DNA from: Ditylenchus dipsaci
Taxonomy: Eukaryota > Nematoda > Chromadorea > Rhabditida > Anguinidae
Direction: 5' to 3'
Assembly: GCA_004194705.1 (NCBI GenBank)
Contig: SADC01000234.1
Span: forward strand, 107,627-171,626
DNA length: 64,000 nucleotides
The position numbers and the translations under genes are program-made. The stretch's first letter is position 1; each line of letters opens with the position of its first letter. The notes beneath the pieces were generated by a model. It saw only the letters and a program-made list of their open reading frames with translations. It was not told the origin of the DNA and searched no databases. Below, piece by piece: positions 36,012-47,075 of this stretch.

Positions 36012-36079
36012 TATATGATCACAAAATTGGTGAAAGATAAGGCTTTGAAAATTGATCCCTTATGCCCAAGCCCAGGGCT

Positions 36080-36390
36080 CCGAATGAAAAATTTCAAAAA
36101 AGGACATTTGGGTAAAAAAAGGACATTTTCACTAATTTTGAAGTAAAAGGGTAATGGTTCTTTTCCTTTATCCGGATGACTCTATAAAAGGCCTCTATAA
36201 CTCTATAAATACTTTATGGAGGTCATCCGGATAAAGGAAAAGAACCGGGTAATTTTATCCAGTGCTTGTTTGCCATTTTGAAGCGAAAAAAAAAAGATTT
36301 TGACTAAATTTTCAAAAATAAAAAAGATTTGGAGTGCCGAAAAAAGGACAAATCTTTTTAAAAAGGACGATTCGGAGGCTTGCCCAAACC
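36080..36390. repeat. Copy of the foldback family seen around 27.2-29.5 kb
   Basis: AAAAAAGGACATTTGGGTAA on the left; AAGATTTGGAGTGCCGAAAA then AAGGACAAATCT on the right. A small inverted pair around 36158-36245 (AAAGGAAAAGAACC and complement) is nested inside. Confidence 0.5.
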
Positions 36391-36510
36391 ACATAATTTA
36401 AGTATCGGGCTTAGGCCATGGCCCGGCTTTTACTAATATTAGCTTTCAACAACGAAAAAATTAAAAATAGTGGTTGAGGTATCAGGGAGTTTCATTCAAG
36501 TAGCTTTGAG

Positions 36511-36690
36511 CATAGTTGGATCGCCGCCGACGCCGGCGGCGCCGCCAGCGGCGGCAAAATATGAGGTGCCGCCGGCGGCTGATAATGAGGTCGGCGGCGG
36601 CGGTGGCGACAAAGCAGCGGCGGCGGTGGTGTTGGCGACGCCGCCGGCGTGGCGGCGGCGGCGGTGGTTTTTCAGAGGCGTCCAACTATG
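36511..36690. mobile_element. GC-rich hAT-type MITE with GCC-repeat arms and perfect 8-bp TSD
   Basis: TIR CATAGTTGGA / TCCAACTATG, flanked by identical GCTTTGAG 8-mers (36503-36510, 36691-36698). The interior is almost entirely GCC/GGC triplets, mirrored between arms. It therefore looks like a microsatellite but is a mobile element. The frames read through it on both strands are artefacts of the triplets. Confidence 0.85.
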
Positions 36691-36779
36691 GCTTTGAGAG
36701 AGGGGGCATGGTAGCAGGTTGTTATATTTAAGTAGCGTCAATAATCCATCTTAACTTTTTCGTGAGGAACGGCTTACGA

Positions 36780-37060
36780 TTCGGGACACTTTATGACAGA
36801 ACTTTTTGAAAAATTAATAAAAAAACATCAATTTTATCTGGAAAAGTTTTTGAAAGTCACCCCTGATAGCAAAATTTCATTTTGAATCTGAATCCGTTGA
36901 GATCAGATCAAAATAATCTCTATAAGCTGAGATATAGCTACTTTGAGTAAACAAGCCAGAAAGAAATCCCTGGCCTACTGAGATGGATATCTCAGCTCAT
37001 AACAATTATTTTGATCTGATCTCAACGAAATCGAATTTTAGCTGAAATATAGTGACTTTG
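36780..37060. repeat. Short inverted repeat (GAGATCAGATCAAAATAAT)
   Basis: GAGATCAGATCAAAATAAT, then TAAGCTGAGATATAG, is mirrored by ATTATTTTGATCTGATCTC. Likely a small foldback; no duplication seen at the ends. Confidence 0.4.
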
Positions 37061-37701
37061 AGTTTGAGCCGCTTTCCGCCTATTCAGTCGAAAAAGAGCA
37101 CATCTAAAGTATAGCGAGGTGCAAAGATTGTTAAATAACCACATCATAAATGATGGAGATCAGACAAAAACATTTCTGGTAAAATTTGTGAAACAACGAA
37201 ACCTGGAAAGAATATCAACTAAAGAAAATATATTGGCTTTGGGTCGAACACATCCTTTTCTGAGAATTTTTACTACGTTATTAAGGTTTGTTTGTAATTA
37301 TGCAAAAGTTATTCACTAAAGAGAACACACAAGGTATTTAGGGATTTAAATTGAGGAAGTTGGTCAAAAATTATCTTCATCCTTAAATTAAATACTTTGT
37401 ATTTTTTGTTTACACAAGTTTAAGGGGCCGACAGAAAGTTTCAATGGTTCAATGTCGTCTATTTTGCGCCTTATTTATTGATTTATAAGATCAGAAACCA
37501 AGCTCTGGTTCCTTCGTCTCGACTACAGTTCGCGCCGAAAAAATTTATTGGACGAACATGTGCAGACAGGGTGTAACTTCATTTTAGACAGATTTAAAAC
37601 ACCCATAAATATCGAGACTTTTATTTTCAGTAATACAATAAATAACTTATTAAAAATGTCTTGTATCTCGGTTTTGTTTAACACCAAAATAAACAGTAGT
37701 A

Positions 37702-37785
37702 CAGTCAAACCTCTATATTGCATCTCGCAAGATACCAGCCCTGCCCGGATGCAATATAGAGGGTTGCTATATAGAGGTTTGGCTG
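37702..37785. mobile_element. Minimal 84-bp TA-target MITE
   Basis: TIR CAGTCAAACCTCTATATTGC / GCTATATAGAGGTTTGGCTG, TA on both sides. The phrase CTCTATATTGCATC recurs once inside. Confidence 0.85.
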
Positions 37786-38149
37786 TAGTCAAAAATTTTA
37801 TTAATTTTCAAAGTACTCTGATAAAAATTAAGCACTATTGTTATAATCAGGGGCAGCATAACTCATGGTACGAACTTTTTTGAATGTAATAATGTTGAGA
37901 TATGACTTAATGTAAAGCAAGAAAAAGGCACTTGTGAACTTGGGAGGCCCCTTTTTGGTTAACTGTGAATAGGGTTTGAACGTTTCCTAAGTGAGACGAT
38001 GAAAAAAGCTGTTTCTAAAAAAATCCGCACTAAAAATTAAAATTTTCAAATAAAAAAAACCAAATTTTGACCAACTGCCTTGGTCCGCCAAGGCAATTAA
38101 ACCGAAAAAGACTCTGGATATCTTCAAGAAGACTGATTTGAAAATAGTT

Positions 38150-38255
38150 TTGTTAGCTGAGGCCTACCGCATTAAGGAACTTTGGAATGCATACTATTTT
38201 TATGCATCCAGAGTCACTTTCGAGTGATTTGTGAAATATTTTACATTGGAGGACC
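38150..38255. repeat. Partial copy of the CTAAGG... dispersed repeat (ATGCAT hairpin end)
   Basis: GGCCTACCGCATTAAGGAAC, TATTTTTATGCATCCAGAG and CTTTCGAGTGATTTGTG match the ends of the copies at 45.5 and 54.9 kb. Confidence 0.55.
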
Positions 38256-38331
38256 GAGTCACTTAGCCAACTTTTAATAATTAATTTGTTTGAAACTTTA
38301 CTTTTTCGTGCGGAAATTGTTAGGAAACAGC

Positions 38332-38913
38332 CAGTGTTGTGCGTTTGGCTCGTTTTCGAGCGAGCAGCTCGCGTCCCTTTGAGAGGACGCGAGCTCGCGA
38401 GCCATATGGCTCGCCAAGTTGAAGAACAAAGTGACAAGAGCTTCTTAGCTCGCAAGCCGTTTGGCTCGCATCTATGATAAGCGTATGGTTCGGCTCACGA
38501 AAAATATTGTTATAACAAAAAAAACTAACAAAAAATATTTTTAGCTGAAATAAAACCCAAATCTTGTTTATTTTTCCATTTTTTCAATTTTTTGACTGAT
38601 TTTTTTGCAAACATTAAGCTAGCAATACTTTATTTGCCATTTTCCTTGTCTTTATCAATAAATTGACGTTCAAAACTCACATAAAAGAGCGAGCCGAACC
38701 ATTCGTTTTTGTTTGCGAGCCAAATGGTTTGCGATACAAATGGCTCGTATGGTTTTAGCTCGCGTTCGGCTCGCTTGAAAAAAACAAGTATGCGAGCCAA
38801 TTATCTCGCATATATAAATAAAGGCGAGCCATATGGCTCAAACCCATTTGGCTCGCTAGGACATGCGATTTTAGGTCTTTCATTTGGCTCGCGCGAGCCA
38901 ATGGACAACACTG
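38332..38913. mobile_element. hAT-type inverted-repeat element, phrase 'GCGAGCCAAATGGCTCGC'
   Basis: TIR CAGTGTTGT / ACAACACTG, with 8-bp flanks GAAACAGC/GAAACAAC (38324-38331, 38914-38921). Both arms are packed with GGCTCG / CGAGCC motifs, many self-palindromic (GCGAGCCATATGGCTCGC). Non-coding, 582 bp. Confidence 0.8.
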
Positions 38914-38921
38914 GAAACAAC

Positions 38922-41900
38922 TCTTCTTATCGTTACTCTTAGAGTTACTCTACTCTTGAGGTGCAATTTGAATGTCATATTTTAGATTCCTCTCAAGACA
39001 ATGAACTTTCAAAAAGTCAATAATTGGTGAATCAAATATTTATTGTCTTGAGAGAAACTCGATATAGGACAGTCAAATTATACTTCTAAGAGTGAATTTA
39101 AAAGCAAATTAGATACGCTGATCACGAATTCGGTGTCAGAGTTTCAGGTTTTGTTGGTACAAAAAATTTTTACGCCAAAAACTGAAAAGAGTTAGTGATG
39201 ACTAGCCAACTTCGAAGGCTTTTTCGTCTCACCTCCCCCAATTTTTTCGGGTTTTTTTTCGCCAGAAAGATGCCTTAGAAAATGTTCTTTCTGATGCACT
39301 AGAACTCAGAAGGGTGCACGCTGATTTCCGATTTTTATGGCGGTTTTTACGGTGTTGATGCTGAATTAGTGTTGATGCTGATTTTTTGAAAAACACACTT
39401 TTTTAGCCAAAATTTATTACAGACTATAATTTTTTTGTACTCATTAGAAAGAGTTTCTCTTTCTGCGTCGAATGAGGTTTTGAACGAGTGTACATCGTCA
39501 TATTTTCACCAAGTATAAAATCTTTTAAGAAATGTACTGGTTTTTCTGAGTACCGAACTTCGGGAGGCCACAGCTCGGTGAACTAGTTACAAAAAGTGAC
39601 TGAATTCAGTGCTCTCTTACTCAGCAGATTGTAAGCTTTCATTTGTAAGCTTTCATAAACACTCAATTTCCTTTTTTCTGAGGGGTCGAGGTGGCCTTGA
39701 TGAAACTACAAAATTACAGAACTTCTCTTTTTAACCCTATTTACAACTAAACCGAAAAAGGGGAAAGAAAATAGGGGCCTGCCGAGTGCACAGCTTCTAG
39801 ACAAAATTCAACTTTTCTGAATAAAACTTTATTACACGGATTTTTCAAAGCCATATTTTGAGACTTTTACATAAAAAAAATATGTAAAGTGGATTTTGTA
39901 GCTCTTAATTTGCGCTACATCGCATTAATAAAATATTTTGGTAAAACCTTTTTAAAATTTTAAAATTTTTTTCTGGTGTTGAACAAAACAGGAGACATAG
40001 GGCTTTCTAATGCGCTAAAGGTATCACTAAAGTTTAAAATTTAGTAAGTTATGAGCGTTTTGAATCTTTCCAATTTTTTTTATCAAATTTCAAACATCCG
40101 CTTCCAACAAAGGATTAACTATTTTACTGGGCCCCTCTTTATTCCTACTCTTTTGAGGGACTTCCACACGTTGTTTGGCATGCTAAAAATAAGAATCAGA
40201 ACGTGAGCTCACGCAGATGCGTGACGAACAAAATCTACGTAGAAGACCACAGAATTTGAGGAAAATATAGCAAATCGAAATTTTGGCGGAGCCGATTCGA
40301 AATCTCAGTTTTTGCGCCGGGAAAACTGAATTTCGGCCGTTCGGCCAACACCTCTAAAAACTTGATCAGCAAAAATTCAGTAAGTTGACTGATTTTAGTG
40401 AACATGTAAATAGATTTACTATTGACCAAGCAATCTTTTTGTGAATATTGTAAAAAAATATTTATATTAAAATAAAATTCGTTAATTTTCCAAATCTAAA
40501 AGTTTTTTTGCTGAATACAATAAAAAAACTTTCAGGAAGGATTTTTTAGAAAGCGATTCTATTTTGTAAGTGAATTTCTTGAAGGCCATACTCTAAGTGC
40601 TCTACGTACTGATTTTTCAAAAAAACACACATAATAAGCATGATGGCTCAATTGGTGATGGCAGTAGAACGACTGCATCTGAACAATATTTGTCACAATT
40701 GCATATTTGTACACGGTGTTGTTGTAACAGAAAATCACCAAAATAATAATTCGCGTGACGATCAATATCACTATCAGCTGAAGGCAGGTGTTCTAACATG
40801 AAAATTTCTAACTTCTATTCCTGAAAGTTGTATCTTTTTCCCACTAAAAAGTCTTTTTCAAATTTTTTATTCACCTCGAGACAAAAAATTAAATCAATGC
40901 TCGACTTTCAAGCGGATAATATTTAGAAATTGCCGAAAATTTCTGAAAAATGACCGCAAATTTTGAATTGGCGTTTTAATTTATTATTTATCTCTTTAAT
41001 TTTTGTGCAGCCGTGCAGCCTAGATATCAGGTTTTTTATGAGCTATTAAACTCTACTGAACGATTCAACAAATATGGAGATTTACGCGGTTGAACGAAGT
41101 AACTTTTTTTTGCATTAAGAACCCTAATTTTTATACGTGAATCTGAATTTAGTTCTCTGCTTAATAGTTTGTTAGAAAGCTGGGATTTTGGGCTATACTA
41201 TAATGCGGAAAAATTTATAAATGAAAATCACAGTTTCGCAGTTGATTTAAAAAAATTTATGGTCCAAATCAAATATCACACATTTAAGGCATTTTCGGCT
41301 GTCGTTTTTCACGCTGATTTCCAGTCTGAAGCTTGTTTTATAACTACATGTCTCGGTGCATGAAATTTCAATGTTTTTCGTAAAATAGTATATTAAAAAC
41401 AGCCTAAATTGATTCATATTTTTCACAGATTCGCTTTGAAAATTGGGCAACTTGAGGGCATTGCACACAAGTTCTTACATGCTATTTGTACTGAGCTATT
41501 TTGAAACAGCCCAGGCAGTCTAGCGTCAAAGTCAAGTCTTGTCGCATTATATAATCTTATAAATTAAACTTAACTCTTAAATTCGCACTGTCACATACAT
41601 GGGACAAATTTTAAAATGCCATTTTTTCTTCACAAATAATTTATTTCTCAAAATTTTTTGTTACGAAGTTGTAGAAAATGGACGAAAGAAATGTTTAAAT
41701 GATTCTCGAAATTCTATCTGGCCCAAAAAGGCAAAATTCACGTTTTTGAAAAAAAGGCAATTAAGGCAAGCTCTGATAGCAAAATCATGGATTTTTTCCA
41801 GAAACAGAAACCAGAAATATTTCAGCAGCGTCGGTTAAACTTAGTAAATTTCGAAAAAATTTTAAAAACATGAAAGTTTGATCTAAATCTGCAAAAAGAC

Positions 41901-41975
41901 ATGTATTTAAAACGTCTGTTAAAATACAGGGATGTAGTAAATCTACGATTCGAAACAATTGACTTTGTGCTTTAG
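38922..41975. other. 3-kb gene-free stretch
   Basis: AT-rich; scattered fragments such as TTTTGTAGCTCTTAATTTGC (39895) from the foldback superfamily. Short frames (40235-40799, 41169-41838) have no domain or splice support. The 5' exons of the gene at 41976 may lie here unseen. Confidence 0.45.
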
Positions 41976-42976
41976 ATAGCTCAGTTTGAGTTCACAAAAT
42001 CATGCGATGCTGAAGGTAAATACAAAAAAGGAGATTGGCATGACATTTCAAGCATATTCTTATCGAATATCAGTAATTTTCAAGAGGTAATGGTTATTGG
42101 AGTTATTTTTTTTAAATTTCATAGTTTCTCTCAGATAGAACAGTCCCCAGAATGCATGGACTTGCTTCGAAAACTCGAGGATTATGACAGCAACCAAAAT
42201 GAATACGGCGAAGAAGATATTAAAAAAGACGATTGTTTTGAAGATATAATTGGAAAGATCTCTATATGCGCTTCGCGCACCCAGGAGAAATAGACATATC
42301 AAACACAGTGCCGATACTTTTGTATGATGTCGAACGCTTTGACAACCATAATGTGATTGGGCTAAAAGTGAAGAAAAAAATTGATATTCCAGCCAAATTA
42401 TCAGTGAATCAATTTGTTGCCTACATCAAAACTCACATTCCGGAAGTCAAGAAGTTGGAAAGTAATTTTAGTGTGTATGAACTCAACCCAGACGTCACAA
42501 TAGACATAAACATAGTGGCAGGTAGACCCAATGTAAGACAATCAACTGAATCGAATAAATCACAGGAGCTTGAAGTAAAAGAGATATCTGGTATGTCTAA
42601 AATCAATGATTTTTTGATGAAAAATATTGAGCCTCAAACAAGAATTGGACTAGTTCATGACAGAAGAACTGAAATTCCGGTATTATTATTCAGTGTGGAG
42701 CAAAAAAGAAATATATTTGGAATAATTCAATCTTCTGCCATTAAGCCGTTGAAACATGATCCAGTAGCTATTCGCAGAATGGAATCTATTAATGATTTGA
42801 AAACTTATCTTGCTGAAAAATTTCCAATGCTCCAAGAAGTCAAAAATTTTTGTGTTTACGTCATGACAAATGAAAACCGACTAAGCCATAAAATGACTGA
42901 TGAAATGATTAAAAATGTTGAAGAAAATACAAAAATTGCTTTGGTTTATATAACAAGACTATATAGCTTTTATTGA
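41976..42976 (+). CDS. Unknown protein with a tandemly duplicated domain
   Basis: Exon 41976-42086 follows TGCTTTAG and ends CAAGAG|GTAATG; a 48-nt intron precedes exon 42135-42976. About 315 residues. After an acidic segment (YDSNQNEYGEEDIKKDDCFE) come two related units of about 90 residues. Both contain (I/V)P(I/V)LL(F/Y).VE, a basic strand, a short helix (FVAYIKTHIPEVKKLES versus LKTYLAEKFPMLQEVKN) and a closing T(K/R)I(A/G)LV strand. The layout suggests a small alpha/beta, perhaps ubiquitin-like fold, but that is a guess. The frame shifts by one missing A near 42290 (GAGAAATAG), and the duplication shows both parts belong to one protein. AATAAA follows at 43050. Further 5' exons are likely. 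Confidence 0.6.
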
Positions 42977-43049
42977 ATTAAGAGAAATTTTATTGATTTT
43001 TTTGTCATTGGTTTGCGCATTTAGTTATGCTACAAGGTATTGAGTGTTG

Positions 43050-43055
43050 AATAAA
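43050..43055 (+). promoter_or_regulatory. Polyadenylation signal AATAAA
   Basis: Lies 74 nt after the stop codon of the duplicated-domain gene. Confidence 0.5.
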
Positions 43056-43109
43056 TTTTTTTGTGACATTTGAAAAAAAAACGATCTTTTATGGTCTTAA
43101 CATGGAAAG

Positions 43110-43513
43110 GTAGGGTCACATTTCATATCGCGACATTTCATTTTTTTTCGATATTTCATTGATTTTCTCTGACTTTTTTAGATATTTCAAGAAAAAAGTT
43201 TTCACCATCTGATATCTAAAATTTTAACCTACAAAATGGTATTTTTTGAGACGAAGTTTGAAAAAAATGTTGACCTACGGGCTGGCTTTTTGGTCAAACA
43301 ACCCCTTTAAAAAAAAACGCCACCACTTAACCAAGCTTTTCACAAAAAAGCTAGCCCGTAGGCCATCATTTTTTCAAACCTCGGCTCAAAAATACAATTT
43401 TGTAGCCTGAAATCTTAGCTATCAGATGGTGAAAAATTTTTTTGAAAAAAAAGTCGGCCAAAATGAATGAAACATCACAATATGAAATTTCGCGATATGA
43501 AAAGGCACCCTAC
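43110..43513. mobile_element. MULE-type MITE with 9-bp TSD, carrying the 'TAGCCTGAAATCTTAGC' motif
   Basis: TIR GTAGGGTCACATTTCATATC / GATATGAAAAGGCACCCTAC. CATGGAAAG occurs just outside both ends (43101-43109, 43515-43523). The arms carry ATATCGCGA motifs and ACCATCTGATATCTAAAAT with its complement. Confidence 0.8.
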
Positions 43514-44050
43514 TCATGGAAAGCTTAATTTCAACTATTGGGACTATAAATTTCTTTGAAGCATGGGGCTGTGTATAAGTGTTAGTGTTTGTTGGCCCTG
43601 AATAGTGCGCAGTTTTGACGCGGCCCAGTAGAACGCTAATAATTTTGGCTTGTTTAGAAAATGTTGGGTCGTTGATTTCGAATGTAGCACAATAAGGAGG
43701 TTGTTTGCGGAAATCGGAAATGGCCATAACCTTTTTTTTTAATTTTTCTAAATTATTCTGTTGGGTCCATCTTTAAGCTAAGGTTCAGAGCTACCAAATG
43801 AGTTATTGATAAAATAGATGTTATTTGAAAAATTATGATAAAAAAGAAAGAATCCGCTTGAATACAAGTTAGAATTCTTGGGAGTATTTTTAAAATTTTA
43901 CCTAACTTTTTGAAGCAATTTACTTAGTCAATACCTGGTCTGGTAGCCCTTAACCTGAAACACATGTTGTTAACAACTGGATAAGCAACTGGGGATCAAA
44001 AAATCGCACCAACTGAAAAGTAAAAAAAATTCTGTTGTAGTTACCCCAGG

Positions 44051-44200
44051 TCACAGAGTGCCTTTTCTTGTAAGAGAAGACGTAGTTGTTTTTTTTGGCT
44101 TTGCCTGCAGCAACTTTCCTCTTGCGCACAATCCCCGGATTGACTTGAGAAAGTATTTTTTGAACTGATCATTATTAAGGCTTGACGCAGCGATTCGGTT
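44051..44200 (-). pseudogene. Possible linker-histone H1 globular-domain fragment
   Basis: The minus strand reads LNNDQFKKYFLKSIRGLCAR followed by GKLLQAKPKKTTTSSL. This resembles the last helix, the R-G-(x)3-GKLLQ turn and the start of the basic tail of linker histones. The first two helices are not found upstream, so it would be a fragment. Similarity is by eye only. Confidence 0.3.
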
Positions 44201-44362
44201 ACCACGGACCACGAAAGAACAGTACACGGAAGATATCCTACTGCCTAAAAAACGCGAGAGAAGAAAGGGAAAGACGACTGAAGAATGTAAGGGAATTAAT
44301 CTAATGCCACACGTCATGTTCTCAGTCGCCCGAATCTTTGGCGTGCCTGTTATCCACACAAT

Positions 44363-45007
44363 TAAAATGCAGGAACTATTGTCACTCTAACAAATTCTTT
44401 TATTGACAGATTTATTTTTGAAGTTTTTAAAACCAACAATATGAGTCAAAAACGAGAATATCGCTGGGATGGAGTATATAGAACAGATTGATAAAGTCTA
44501 AATTTTAAAAACGAGTAACTAGTAAGGGAAACCGGAAAAATTATGAGGCTAAACTACACTTTACCAGAAATCCAAAAAGCGGTTTAAAGCGCTTCAAACT
44601 ATTTTTGCCGCAAAACGGGTGGAAAACTCGTTATTAGGTGTGTGAAGGCAATTTTTCAAAAAGAGTTTTTTGGTTTGCTTTGGGGGCCAAGGCTGAACTA
44701 ATAAAATAGAATGTAAAAAATGTATTTCAAATAAGTGCAAAACTATTTTAAATTAAAAATTCTGACATGAAATTGAAACTCAAAATTGCATACAAAAAAT
44801 TTGAGGAAATTATTGACGAAATTATTAATATTAAAAATTTTGGCTGGATTATACTTAACCGGGTATGGTCAAAATTGAGGTTAAAGCGTCTTATCAGCCT
44901 TGAAACGACGAAAAACATGTTTTCAGGTGTGGGAAGCCACTTTATGAGAAAAAATTGAGGTATAAAATGCAGGAACTATTGTCACTCTAACAAATTCTTT
45001 TATTGCA
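44363..45007. repeat. 42-bp direct repeat bounding a 0.6-kb segment
   Basis: An exact copy of AAAATGCAGGAACTATTGTC plus ACTCTAACAAATTCTTTTATTG stands at 44364-44405 and 44966-45007. The segment between is AT-rich and has no obvious ends. Confidence 0.8.
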
Positions 45008-45270
45008 TTTTAAACCGAGAGCTGAAAAAAAGGAACAAAAGAGAGAAGATACCTAAGGCCAGAGCGAAGGATGACACCATCAACAGAGAAGAGAGCCAGA
45101 ATTTTTAAACCGAGAGCTGAAAAAAAAAGAACAAAAGAGAGAAGATACCTAAGGCTAGGATACATTTGGCAAAAACGAAACTTGGCAAAAACGAAAGTCG
45201 GCAAAACGAAACTTGGCAAAACGAAAGTTGGCAAAACGAAACTTGGCAAAACGAAAGTTGTCAAAAAATC
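45008..45270. repeat. Tandem 98-bp duplication followed by a 16-bp minisatellite
   Basis: TTTTAAACCGAGAGCTGAAA with its downstream GAACAAAAGAGAGAAGATAC occurs at 45008 and 45105. From 45168, about six units of TTGGCAAAACGAAACT/AAAGT follow, ending at TTGTCAAAAAATCACC and a TTGGTCCCC motif. It resembles a single phrase-array arm without its partner. Confidence 0.75.
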
Positions 45271-45539
45271 ACCTTGGTCCCCCTGTTGTGTTTTAGCAAA
45301 AAAAAATTTTCCCAAAAGTCTCGAAAAGTATTTATATACACGTTTTAAGCATTTTTCAACAAAAAATTTTTTTTGTTGAAAAATGCCAAAAAAAATTTCC
45401 TTGATCCCCCAAGCTGATTTTTTGCCACACCCCGATTTTGAGTATACCCGGAAAAGAGTAATTCAGCAACAAAATAATTAATCAGGTTGGTCATATGCGA
45501 ATTTAAATTTCACAAATCGCTGTGCTTATCATGGTCCTT

Positions 45540-45730
45540 TAAGTGGGGCCTACCGCATATAGAAACTTTGGATGCATGTTTTTTTCATGCATCCTATAGT
45601 AACTTTCGAGTGATTTGTGTCTAAGATATGTGTCCCCATACTCCAAGCCCTTGCTTAATGGGTTGGAGATGCGCGGAAACCCTTAACCTAGACATAATTC
45701 CGGGCAAGACGCTTGAGTCTTTTTTTGCCA
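45540..45730. repeat. Copy of the CTAAGG... dispersed repeat
   Basis: GGGGCCTACCGCATATAGAA, a TGCATGTTTTTTTCATGCA hairpin, AACTTTCGAGTGATTTGTGT, GGAGATGCGCGG and CTAGACATAATTCCGGGCAA match the other copies. Confidence 0.6.
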
Positions 45731-46164
45731 CAGGTTGTGTCGAAAAAAAAAGGTAAGACAAATGAAATATGCAAACATATACTTTTTTCAATATTATGGC
45801 AAGAAAGTAACTCTTTTTTATTTCTACCCACCCTATACAGCCCTTCTGCCTTTTACAAATATTTTGGCGCCAATTCATTTTTTTTGACATTTTCGTCCTC
45901 CCTAGGCAAACTTAGAAAATCTTGTTTTTTTTTGAAAAATTGCCTCGCCACACTCAAAAACGTGTTTTCTACCTTTTCATGGCACGAGAAATGCTTTAGA
46001 ACGCTTTGATCCTCGTTTTCGGATTTGCGGTAAAGTGTAGTCCGAGCAAATATAATTTTATATACATTGTCGCAAAGTAGGATAAATTATATATTTTTCG
46101 TCGTGCGACCATATATATTAAAAATATATTTTTCCGGTTGCTTTCAGCTAGACCAATTTTTTAC

Positions 46165-47075
46165 CTGTAATCAGCAGAAAGCGGTCTCCGACCAGGCGGG
46201 TGATCAGCAGAGTCCCCAATGTAGATATGACAATTAGTGTCTTGCACGCCGGAATCATTCTCGATTCTGCAACAGTAGAAGCCAGCGTCACTCTTTTGTG
46301 CATCAAAGATAACCAGCTTAAAGAAAAACACATTAAACTGCTAGCTTTGTTATCTTAGTCAGAAAAAGTTGGCTCTGTCTCAAATTTGATTCATTTTTCG
46401 TTACTCAGGGTAGGCAATTTTACATTTACAGTCGAGTCTCGATTTAACGATCACCCGATTTAACGATCACCTTCGATTTAACGATCACCTGGATCGGTCC
46501 CTTCAATAATAAATTCCGTCAAATTACCCCTCGATTCAACGATCACTCTCGATTTAACGATCAGCTGGGTCGGTCCCAGGGTGATCGTTGAATCGAAACT
46601 CGACTGTAGATAAACTCAAACATATTCTGCAAGCTACAAAGTGGTAAGAAAAATAGTTTGAGTCTGTTCTAAGCCTAAGCCAAAAAAAACAACAGAAAAC
46701 ACCATAGCAAAAAAATGGGCTGGATTCGACACTAGGGACAAAAAATTTGATCTAAGAATTTCAATAAATAGCAGTACTGACCTCAGTGACCCCATCGCCA
46801 GCTGTAATCATCGTCCGGGCGTTGCTTTCAATCAGTTGTTGGTCTTTAAACCTGGAAGGAAAAGAATTCACACTTTTATTTTTTGAAACTACGATGAAAG
46901 GATACTTAACAGAAGCCTTATTTTATGTTAAGTCTTTTTCATTTCAGAACCTCCTACCATTGAACAATTGGCTCCGGTTCGCCTTTATAAGAAATCCTCA
47001 TTGTTATGTTATTGTCTGGACGGCGCCACTGATCTTCTAGACGATTAAGGAACTCCGGAAATTTTGGTCGCCTTT
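46165..47075 (-). CDS. Three exons of an I-set immunoglobulin domain (muscle giant-protein type)
   Basis: Minus-strand exons 47075-46958, 46851-46782 and 46316-46165, all with GT donors; the acceptors end TACAG, TTCCAG and TTTAAG, and the phases match. Together they read RRPKFPEFLNRLEDQW, then ISYKGEPEPIVQWFKDQQLI, AGDGVTELVIFDAQKSDAGF and YCCRIENDSG. This is a complete I-set Ig fold as in twitchin, titin or UNC-89. The usual first cysteine, twelve residues before the core Trp, is Ile; the DAGFYCC cysteine is present. It is followed by a GDSADHPPG linker. The host protein is probably a sarcomeric or adhesion protein, but which one is unknown. A possible upstream exon lies near 49673-49627 (phase fits, weak donor). 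Other exons were not found. Confidence 0.75.
46429..46606. mobile_element. TA-target MITE, phrase 'GATTTAACGATCACC'
   Basis: TIR CAGTCGAGTCTCGATTTAAC / GTTGAATCGAAACTCGACTG, TA at both ends. Five phrase copies, and GGTCGGTCCC before the right terminus. It sits in an intron of the Ig gene. Confidence 0.85.

Larger units (their letters stand above)
33172..36059. repeat. Foldback of the 26-kb palindrome family, split by a pogo insertion
   Basis: Left GGATGGATTTTCAAGGCC and TATCTTTCACCAATGTTG; right CAAAATTGGTGAAAGATA and TTTGAAAATTGATCC. Inner arms carry TCTCCTCTTTCAAATGGCAT and its complement, shared with the palindrome at 26.0-26.8 kb. Removing 33839-36011 leaves about 715 bp. Confidence 0.8.

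Noticed and set aside
36470..36741. Long frames rich in Arg, Ala or Pro on both strands
   Set aside because: Products of GCC/GGC triplets in the hAT MITE.
43422..43727. Minus-strand frame starting MAISDFRKQPPYCATFEIND
   Set aside because: Coding-like composition, but half of it lies inside a MULE-type MITE; not enough support to call a gene.
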